Below are positions 55,880-64,000 of a stretch of DNA of 64,000 bases, piece after piece. The first letter of the stretch is position 1. Each line of letters opens with the position of its first letter. The DNA is taken from NCBI GenBank assembly GCA_917880885.1, contig OU862915.1:39316676-39380675 (forward strand), given 5' to 3'. Source of the DNA: Limnephilus marmoratus (lineage: Eukaryota > Arthropoda > Insecta > Trichoptera > Limnephilidae). Under the pieces are notes generated by a model. It was not told where the DNA came from. It did no database searches and was given only the letters and a program-made list of their open reading frames with translations. The position numbers and the translations under genes are program-made.

Positions 55880-57099
55880 CAGCGTTTCTCAACATGAGGC
55901 GCACTCATAACCGGGAGGTAATAAAGTATAAATATTTGTAACACATTATCGTAAAAAAATTCCGAGGAAAAAGGATGGCGTAACTAGCTCAAATGTCTAC
56001 GCGTCCGCGACGTGCCTTGAAGTTATGGTTAGTTTTGGTTTGCTTGTGGGATTGGCCTTGCGTCTGTACGGTTGAAATTTAAGAACCCGATTTCGAAAAT
56101 ACTCTGACGCCGCGCCTTACGCAAAATCATATTCGTACTTGAAGTTTGTTAAAAAGATACCTTTGTAATAGAACCCAATTAAAGCAATGCTAAAAGATTG
56201 CGCCAATCACGTTAACAGCTAGCGTGAGGAGCGTCGGCTGGCAGGTGTAAGTACTATGGGATTCTTACTTTCATCGTCCTCTCCTGGTATGGAGAGGTGG
56301 ATGCCGGATGGTATGATTATTATTGTAACTGGCAGTTGTGAATAGAAATACCGCGTTGTGATTTCTATCACGCGTCTATTTATTATATATGACGTCAATG
56401 CCTGTCGCGAATACTTTGTCCGGCTATTTTTTTAACCAGTTCCTATCGGATTTATAAAATGGTCACCAACTCTCAAAATGGACGAAGCGGAACGCGGAAC
56501 CAAAAGCCGCCCGCAGGACTTAGCAGCAAAAACCTGCGGAGCGGGTTTTGAACTGCTAGTTATGTAATATTCGTAATCAAATAATATACTAATTTCGATT
56601 TTCTGTGAAGCGTGTTTTCATTTCCAAAATTCGAAATGTTGTGTGGAAAATAATTCTGACAAACGAAAAAGTAGGATAGCGACACCTACCTATGATATAA
56701 TATTTGAACTGAAAAAAAAATTAATTGTCATTTCAGTTAAGTGAATTTATAATATTTAGGGCAGTGTTTCTTAACGATGTTGGAGGTACCGACTACCACC
56801 AGTTTCATGTAGGCATTCGTCGAACCCTTCTCAATTGGAAATCGAACCGAATCATATGAATCGGGGGTGTCTTTACCTCCGCCGAACCCGCGAAACTGAC
56901 TCACCGAACCCCTGGGGTTCGATCGAACCGAGGTTTAGAACCATTGATCTAGGGTCTACGCTAGTTATTAATTAAAGCTTCCCTCGCAAACATTTAACAA
57001 TATAATATATTGGACCCTTCCCAATGGTGTTAGCATTTTTTGGGGGGGATTTTTGTTGAAATCAAGTGGGGCATGACAGTATAAGGTTGACAAACACCG
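55880..57099. mobile_element. Non-autonomous hAT element, 1,220 bp, containing a nested MITE
   Basis: Ends CAGCGTTTCTCAAC and GTTGACAAACACCG (imperfect inverse), exact 8-bp duplication GTTTAACT (55872-55879, 57100-57107). The termini resemble those of the hAT at 52131. No transposase motif. Confidence 0.85.
56762..56946. mobile_element. hAT MITE, 185 bp, nested
   Basis: Ends CAGTGTTTCTTAAC and GTTTAGAACCATTG (imperfect inverse). Flanks ATTTAGGG (56754-56761) and ATCTAGGG (56947-56954) match 7 of 8. The interior is rich in CGAACCC/GGGTTCG motifs. Confidence 0.8.
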
Positions 57100-57117
57100 G
57101 TTTAACTGAATGTTAAG

Positions 57118-57190
57118 ATCAAAAGGCGGTCGGAGAGTGAAAGCGCGTGAGTTGTGATAAGGGTCACCGGTTCGATACCGGTTGTAATGA
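57118..57190 (+). repeat. tRNA-derived sequence
   Basis: Perfect T-arm ACCGG-TTCGATA-CCGGT (57166-57182) with B-box, preceded by GGTCGGAGAGTGAAAGCGCG, similar to a D-arm/A-box. No acceptor stem. The 3' flank may be a SINE body, but no second copy was found. Confidence 0.5.
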
Positions 57191-57934
57191 AACTAATGAA
57201 TATCTGGCAGAGTGACTTGGCACGATTAAGTGGACTGAATACCGGAATACTGCTAGTCAAGACAGGTAAACTAAGATGCAAGTTTTATTTTCACTAAAGC
57301 ATTGCCGATCTATTGAGCGAACTCTTCGCAAATCGAATGATGAGGTCAATTATTATTTCTAACCATCGATTTCAAAGGTACCACAAAACACGTACAAATG
57401 TGCGTAATTGCGACGTAACGGTAGGTTCCATTAAAGTAGAACCTTCGACGGCCTCCCTGGTCGAAGGGTAAGACTAGCAATCTCCGAATTGAGATTGAGA
57501 ACACATTTGTGGCACGATGTGAGACTATCTTTCAGAATTGAAACTGGTTTAGTCATATTTTGAAACCAAATCTGAATAGCCAGGAACTTCCACATCTTCC
57601 TTTTCCCCTCCCGACTACCTTGAGCTTCATAACATACCCCAATTGGGGAGCCATAGTTTTACCGGATCCAGAGAGTTAGGAGCAGTTGGAACTCTTGTGC
57701 GGTACCTGGTTGCAATATAAAATAATTAATCTTTCTGATATTACCTAGATTCGCTTTTTTGTACATGTTAAATTGTGCAAACTATTGCTTGGCGCAGGAA
57801 CTTCTCACGACTGGGCATTTCCAAAGGAAATTTGAGAAATGCAATGAAAAGGGCAAAATAAACTCTCAGAAATCGAGATTGACTCTAATACTTTCAGAAT
57901 TTTGTCCAATTTTGGTTTTTAGCATTGTTTTTTC
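57191..57934. other. No recognised feature
   Basis: AT-rich. AGAACCTTCGACGG...GTCGAAGG near 57440 is a small inverted repeat. No gene. Confidence 0.35.
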
Positions 57935-58368
57935 AATTTGGAAGGCGGGTATGGCTACTGCCGCCCCAGGAACCATTTAGTGAATGACCAACACCTCTGC
58001 CATTGGTCACCCCAAGTGGTTAGCTACGTTTGGTGACTTAACAGGGGTGCCCGGGTCCATGGGATGAGAATTTTCTAGGTCTTGGCGTCTTGAGTCTTGC
58101 GTTTGCACACATTCTGCGTGACGGACCGGATTGGGAGAGACTGGTTGAGGAAGACCTATTGACTTCTCCAGCCGGACTCCCCCGACCCATAGCCTTGCAC
58201 TGCAATGGGAATGTTGGATTCGTACTTCCGTTACCCCCGGACATACAGACCCCTAAATTCCCACTCACCCCTCATACCTTTTTTCTTTTCCAGAACTTCC
58301 TTTCCCTAGTTCCTCAATACAGCATCCCAAGATGACATAGACCCCGAGGAAAATTTTTTTTCCTCGGG
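57935..58368 (+). mobile_element. SINE-A copy, longest in the window
   Basis: Full family order from AATTTGGAAGGCGGGTATGG and CACCTCTGCCATTGGTCACC to the terminal hairpin. The hairpin stem is CCCGAGG (58343-58349) / CCTCGGG (58362-58368), where other copies have CCCTGAGG/CCTCAGGG: a paired T-A to C-G change. Confidence 0.85.
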
Positions 58369-58508
58369 AATTTTAAAAATATAAAATATCACAATTTCGT
58401 TTCGCAACACCTTTAAAAATTCCACTTTCATAATCTGTTTTCAACAATTCGATTCCAATAATATTCTCTGTGCTGCCAAATCTATCTTCTATCTTCTATC
58501 TATATAAA

Positions 58509-58881
58509 TCTATCTATATAAATAAAAATGAATCGCCGAAATGTATGTACGCGCATAACTTCCGAACGACTGCACCAAAATGTATAATTCTTTTTTTGTT
58601 GTGTTCGTTATTATCAGGACAAGGTTTGTATAAAACTACTGGTGAGTTCTGGCATTATAAAGTTTTGTATAAAAAATAGGTGGCACGCGAGCTGTTTGAA
58701 AACTGAATCCACCGGGAAAGGCGGGTGTGGAGTGGGGAGAGGGAAGGTGGAGGAGGCGGTGTGGGAATACGCGGGAGAGGAAGTGGAGGTGGAAGGAGAA
58801 AGGGACGAATGGGAAAGGACACGCAGGGAGAAACTATTTCTTTATTAAATGGCATAGCAACGCATGCCGGGAACCAGCTAG
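58509..58881 (+). mobile_element. Non-autonomous Helitron, 373 bp (second family)
   Basis: Starts TCTATCTATATAAATAAAAA after A and ends with hairpin GGCAT-AGCAACGC-ATGCC, then GGGAACCAG and CTAG (58878-58881) followed by T. These are full Helitron hallmarks. The interior holds a G-rich (GGAGAGG) stretch at 58720-58830. No Rep/helicase. Confidence 0.85.
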
Positions 58882-59899
58882 TTTAACTTAAATGAAAGTT
58901 AGAACATCTCCCTCAGGTGCTAGTCTCACACAACCTGCTGCTATTCGTTCATATTAAACACCGAGTCTCCACACCTGATACTCCATACCTGATGTTAGAC
59001 GTTACATAACCAGTACCTACATAACTACCACTACATCCACAGTGGTATACTTTCACATCGCCGTAATGCACAACCTCTCATACAATATCACATCATTATT
59101 TTCCGCATACTCTGAACAACAACGATGGTTTATTCCTGATTTACAATTCAATCAATTTTGATTGTGAAGGATGCATTTTCTATAGCTCGAAATTCAAATT
59201 CAAAAAGCTGGTAATAGTAATGAATAATGAGCTTCAGAATAAAAGAATTGTATCTCATCAACTAAATGATGTTTGTCAGTTAAAAATGTAATATTGTAAA
59301 AATGTATGTTTTTACTTTGAAACGGCCGTGAGGGGTACTTATTCGAGTCAACACAGAATATTTTCGATTTCTGTATGTTGTCTGTGGTATACTTGATAAT
59401 GAAAGGTGCATATCTATGTAAAAAGGACTTAAATATAACCGTAAACAGCAGATCAAAAATTCGGCGGGAAAAAGTATTTTAAAAATTGGTATTTAACGTC
59501 GTTCTAAAATAGTTTACGAAGTTTAAATTTGCAACATCTATGGTCATAATAGATAATGCATTTCAATGGCTTCGTTTTGAAATAGATGGCTGGCCATGGA
59601 AATGTTTTAAACAATTACAATAAATTTTACGAATGGTAGGAAAATGTGGTCTAATTTTGGACCGCTATCAATCGCAGAAATATAAAAGTGGTCCAATTTT
59701 CGACCATAATCGCTCTAGTGGTTACAACGCCTGCTCTCAACTAATAGGTTTTCCTAGTGAAGCAGGCATAGGATATAACAAATTGTAAGTATAGAATTAA
59801 TAAAGATGATTAATGAAACAAAATATCAAAAGAGGTAAAAATGAATTTATGTGCAAATTACAGTTCCTTTTTTAAACGAAATAAATGCTATACCGATTT
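58882..59899. other. No recognised feature
   Basis: AT-rich, no motif. Confidence 0.35.
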
Positions 59900-60345
59900 A
59901 TTTTTGGGCTATTATGGCGTGTTGTGCAACCTCCTTCTCCAGCTAACGTTTCGGACAGCGTAACAGTGTCCATTGTCCAATATCAGCATTTGATTACGGA
60001 GGTAATTGAAATTCACATAAATCCCATTAATTTCATTAAATCCCATTAATCCCATTATTAGTAGGGACGATGCACGGGGTTAAGCTCAATGGTTCTAGGT
60101 ATCCGGGAATTATCGTCTACACGAAAACTAAACGCAGAAAACCATGTTAAATTATACTGTAATGCCAGCTCTTAGAGGATTGGATCTGACAACACATAGT
60201 ATCGCATCTACATACATAAGTACATACTTCACCACGATCTTCGATTACAAATCTGCCCCGATGATGGATACTGTAATGCTCTCCGAAATGTTGGATAAAG
60301 AAGGAGGTAGCACAAAAGGGCTTAATATCACCAAAATAAATGTGT
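59900..60345. mobile_element. Inverted pair of PLE-type ends, ~445 bp
   Basis: The left end (59905-59996, minus) and right end (60250-60340, plus) are inverted copies of the 22.9-kb palindrome arm, here separated by ~250 bp. Left core: stem II GGACA...TGTCC and GAAAC kept, but with a small insertion after CTGAT. Right core: CCGATGA and CTCC, decayed. Confidence 0.6.
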
Positions 60346-61008
60346 ACTTTAATACTTTTGGCCGTGAAAATCTGAAATAAATGCTAACACATTCAATTCA
60401 ATGAATTTATCACCAACATTACAGCTATGTGGATTATAATTATGTGTATGACTCTGTCAACGATGTTGCTGCTCTATTGAAGTTCCAAGTAACGAAAGGA
60501 TGCCTAGGAAAGATCCATATTGTGGGAGGGAAAAAACCGAAAATTAGGCAAATCGTCAATCAAAATCATACATTCAAATTATGATGCACCTGAATGGACA
60601 GTAAATACTAACAATAGAAACGAGAATGAATGATGTTTCCTGGAATTGGTTCATAGCACGTGTAGGAAAAAACAGAGTGTGGAGGGAAAAAGGGAAGACC
60701 AGGCAACTACCACTGCATTTCTGCGGAGGAGCACACGACACAACCACAATATAATTAAATAGTTCAACCGCGATACCTCGGGGTAATTACCGCCACAACA
60801 AATCGAATGCGAACAAAACGATTTACGTACTTCCAAGATGATCAAATTACTTTTTACCTAAAACTGTGATTAGGTACAGGAAAAACACCGACAACTTTGT
60901 TTCAAGGGAGTCCCTACCCTTCTTCTGGCTTCAAAACAAATGTACGCTAATTTGCACTATTTTTCTGGCCATTGTTCCAAATTTCCAAAAGGGGATGTGG
61001 TTAGGGAG
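60346..61008. other. No recognised feature
   Basis: AT-rich, no motif. Confidence 0.35.
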
Positions 61009-61233
61009 GTGTATTTCCAAAACCTGTACCGGTTCTGTTCAATATCAAAATTTTAATATTTAGAAATAAAATTATTACTTTCTAATACACACATTGGAAA
61101 GATTATTTTATCAAGATTTTAGAACTATTTTTGTTTTTACCAAACGATAAAAAATAACCAATATAGAGGTGTACTATTTAAAATGCAAATTTTCGCTACC
61201 GCGACTGAACTGGTATGGGTTTTGGAAATACGC
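61009..61233. mobile_element. Family D MITE, 225 bp
   Basis: Ends GTGTATTTCCAAAACC and GGTTTTGGAAATACGC... read inverted (here ending GGTTTTGGAAATACGC). The interior matches one unit of the duplicated block in the 24638 copy (AATATTTAGAAATAAAATTA, AATATAGAGGTG). Confidence 0.75.
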
Positions 61234-62336
61234 GTTAGGGAGAGGTGGGAACTGGATAAACTATATCCCGATAGGAACTAAGCATATTCTCAATCATAAA
61301 CCGTCCATAAATATTCGATACGCGAAGGTTAATTAGATACAAGCCTCATTCGAATCCGGGGATGACGACCATTTTAATAGCCAATTAAAACCACTAAAAT
61401 GTCATAATTCTTGTCGAAGGTGCCGCAAGCAACGAATAAATAAATACACAAACAAGAGAAAGACATCTGTCTAAACAAAATTTCGAAAAACCGCCCATCT
61501 CCTTTTCCCACCCTCTGATAATTTTGATACTTCTTGAAGAAATTTTCAAACTTCACCTTAAAAATAAGAGGAACATTATTACTGTCCAGTGTCTACATTT
61601 ATTTTCGAAAAGCGTAATGCTCACTTCTTAAAGCCTAGGCAATGCCGGAAACTTAGTTAAATTAAATATCTGCAGAATAATCAACCTAAAAGGTTTTTGT
61701 CAGGAAAATCATAAAACCGATGAGGAATTTACGTAAAAGAAAATAAGTCATAAATATACTCGCTATCGAACTACATACCAATAAGCCAAATCACATCATT
61801 AAAAACTAAACTTTTAAGTACACCTACTAGAATCAACTTTAAACTATAACATTTGGGATATCTTGGTGCCACATTTTGGCAACATTGCAACAAAACTTCA
61901 CATAATGAGAATCCCATTGTGCCTGGCGTATTATGCCATGTAATGAATCTGCTCATTTTTCTACGTTTGATCTATTTTAAATTGCTGCCATTGTAAAAAA
62001 GACATCGCTTTGCTGCTAATTCTTAGCCGTGCTTTAATTGCTGGAAGAATCTCACAGGTGGTCTGTTAAACGATATGTCCAAAAATGACAAAGAGGAAAG
62101 AAAATGTATTATTTTTCAATTTGTTATCATTAATATTAAATTAGTAGCAATACCTAAACATTTTAAAGAAGAACTGGGGATTCGAATCCAAATGTAAGAA
62201 ATGGTAGAAGTGAGATTTTAGCAAAGGATATTGTATGAAGGTTGTTAGGAATCAAGAAATCCTAACGTGACAAAAAATGCCAGATGATAAGAAGCCAAAA
62301 ACATTAAACAAATCGGATCCTCAGTAGAAGCGACCA
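61234..62336. other. No gene recognised
   Basis: AT-rich. A decayed Helitron-like block (TTAAAGCCTAGGCAATGCCG) lies near 61635. Confidence 0.35.
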
Positions 62337-62885
62337 GTCAACTGCTAATCCTGTACAAATCACAAGTGCGCCCCACGGTTGAACTTGGCAGCCACCTTCG
62401 GTCTAGATCCACAAAATACCTGAAAAAAACCCTCTGCAGAAACTGGCGATCCGTCTGATAGATTCTCCTAATTTAACAGAAGGATTGCGATCTTTAGAGC
62501 ACAGGCGTCGGGTGGGAATGCTATCCTTGTTCTACCGGTATTTCAATGGAATATGCTCCGAGGAACTAGCGTCATTGATCCCTTCGGCACCGGTGCATAG
62601 GCGGGAAACACGCCAAACGCGTGCCCTACATATGTACACGGTTGACATTGGTCACATGAGAACGGCTCGTTTGTTTGTGATCAACAGCTCGGCTGTGGAA
62701 AGATTTTCCGGCCTTTGTGTTTCCTCCTTCCTACGACATGGGTATCTTCAAGACCAATGTTCTCACAGCATCTCAGATGATGGGCCTATGCCTCGAGGGA
62801 TTATTATTTTCCTCAGGGCCTCCTGTGTGGCTGAGGAAAATAATTTTGAGTTAATACGAGTATTAATCCTGAGTTAATGTAAAAA
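62337..62885 (+). pseudogene. LINE-B ORF2 C-terminus and 3' UTR, best coding copy
   Basis: Frame from ~62485: RSLEHRRRVGMLSLFYRYFN, CSEELASLIPSAPVHRRETR and YTVDIGHMRTARLFV, then frameshifts before AVERFSGLCVSSFL. Upstream LLILYKSQVRPTVELGSH-like coding is out of frame. The 3' UTR has GATTATTATTTTCCTCAGGG and a local duplication of GAGGAAAATAATTTTGAGTT, GAGTTAATGTAAAAA. 5'-truncated near the same point as the 42787 copy. Confidence 0.8.
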
Positions 62886-63440
62886 TATAAATAAAAAAAC
62901 AACATTCACGAAAAGTAAGCCGATAATTGGTTAAATTTATGCACTTAATTATAACTTGTATAACTGCTGGTCTGCAAATTTCATAGTTAGATTAACTTTT
63001 GGCATTTAAATCCAAATTTTCATGATGATTTGCCAAGGAGGTCATCGCGTGTAGCAAACGAATAGGTGCTAAAAGGGCCCAACAAGGAAGTAGAAAGCCT
63101 TGAAGAGTATAAAGAAAAGAAAAATGGCTTAGGCTTTGACACATGTTATAGAATAACATGTTCTGTATTTTAAAAAATAGGACATTAAAGAAGGAGTAGG
63201 CAAAAGACCAAAGTAGGACGTAGGGGAGAACTTCATGGGTGTAAAACATGTTTTGCCAGTGGACAGCTGGTGTAAAAATAGGGAGACATTTTGCAGGATT
63301 GAGTTTGAAAAATATTATTTTTGGTAAACAGTTTAGGAAATACTTACAAAATACTGCATTGCTATTGCCTTTTATGATTAAGATTTTACAAAAAGATTAA
63401 GATTAAGATTAAGCCTTTTAAGATTAAGATTTTTTTTAAA
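62886..63440. other. Unassigned; ATTAAG microsatellite at its end
   Basis: AT-rich; 63380-63432 contains about six ATTAAG/GATTAA units interrupted by GCCTTTT. No gene. Confidence 0.5.
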
Positions 63441-63964
63441 AAGCGAAGCTAGCCGTCCACAATGGAGTCCTGGTACCTACCCTGATGTATGGCAGTGAGG
63501 CATGGAACTGGCAGAGGAACGATGAAAGTAAACTGAATGCTGTTGAAATGAGATCCCTGAGACGTATGTGTGGTAAAACCATGTATGATCGTGTTAGAAA
63601 TGTGGATATCCGCAAAGAATGTAAGGCTGATGTAAGTATAATGAGCAAAATTAAGAAAGGGACCCTCAGATGGTTTGGGCACGTAGAGCGAATGAGCGAA
63701 GAAAGTACTGTAAAAAGAATATATGATGCAAATGTGAATGGTAGAAGAAGTCGGGGACGCCCGAGGAAGACATGGCACGATCAAGTGAATCAGATACTTG
63801 AGACGGGCCATGTCAAAAGTCAGAATAATAGAAGAGTATGTATGAGACGATGTATGAGTGTGAGTGAGGCAAAGAGTGTGTGCCAAGACCGAGTTGTTTG
63901 GCGGTCCGTCCTCTCTGCCTACCCCTGCGGGGAAACGGCGTGATGGTTAGTTAGTTAGTTAGTT
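63441..63964 (+). mobile_element. RTE-like LINE, 5'-truncated 3' end
   Basis: Starts in AAAAAGCGAAGCTAGC and ends with (GTTA)n at about 63948-63964. It is very similar to 47440-47967, suggesting recent activity of the family. Confidence 0.85.
63485..63943 (+). pseudogene. RTE-like LINE ORF C-terminal domain (intact frame, truncated gene)
   Basis: 152 codons open to the natural stop: MYGSEAWNWQRND, AVEMRSLRRMCGKTMYDR, GTLRWFGHVERMSEES, IYDANVNGRRSRGRPRKTW, VVWRSVLSAYPCGETA. The RT and endonuclease are missing through 5' truncation, so it cannot act alone. The uninterrupted frame, against the nonsense codon in the 47458 copy, marks it as the younger copy. Confidence 0.85.
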
Positions 63965-64000
63965 ATTTTATCGTATAACAGGTGACTTAATAACCGTATT

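Overview
This is a eukaryotic window with no host gene that I can identify. It is AT-rich and is built almost entirely from transposable elements, many of them nested. An insect, most likely a lepidopteran, fits best. The evidence is Helitron ends and RTE-like, Jockey/CR1-like and Penelope-like retroelements of the kinds common in moth and butterfly genomes, plus short TTAGG runs. This assignment is inference. No intron-bearing gene, rRNA or functional tRNA was recognised.

Layout. 1-4027 is a nearly complete Jockey/CR1-type LINE with ORF1, an overlapping ORF2 broken by one stop, and a short-repeat tail. 5.5-20 kb holds copies of a roughly 370-bp SINE-like family, LINE 3' ends, a Tc1 relic, two Helitrons, foldback elements and a small hAT. 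20.6-22 kb is a second 5'-truncated LINE. 22.5-29 kb contains inverted-repeat elements, including a 99-bp-arm palindrome carrying two hammerhead-like motifs. 32.1-34.5 kb is a hAT element inside a LINE, with a second hAT inside the first and a LINE fragment inside that; both hATs have exact 8-bp target duplications. 35-43 kb holds RTE, SINE, Harbinger-like MITE and Helitron pieces. 44.2-45.4 kb is a deleted Tigger/pogo element. 46.1-48 kb is an RTE copy split by a Harbinger-like element. 52.1-53.1 kb is a hAT keeping the last 80 residues of its transposase. 54.5-55.1 kb is the GIY-YIG end of a Penelope-like element (PLE) followed by a hammerhead-like motif. 55.9-57.1 kb is another hAT with a hAT MITE nested in it. 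58-64 kb repeats the same families.

Two recurring systems deserve attention. First, short motifs of the form CTGANGA / stem II / GAAA / palindromic stem III occur at about a dozen places, often as inverted pairs, and one lies directly downstream of the PLE coding end. They look like minimal type I hammerhead ribozymes of PLEs and their short derivatives. Second, the SINE-like family shares its last ~100 bp, including a CCCTGAGG/CCTCAGGG stem-loop, with the 3' end of a LINE (called LINE-B here), which suggests a parasite/host retrotransposition pair. The first LINE also has an in-phase A AAA AAC heptamer where ORF1 overlaps ORF2, so ORF2 may be made by -1 frameshifting.

All boundaries given for terminal inverted repeats and target duplications were read by eye. 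Family names rest on recognised protein motifs, termini and target duplications, not on database searches.
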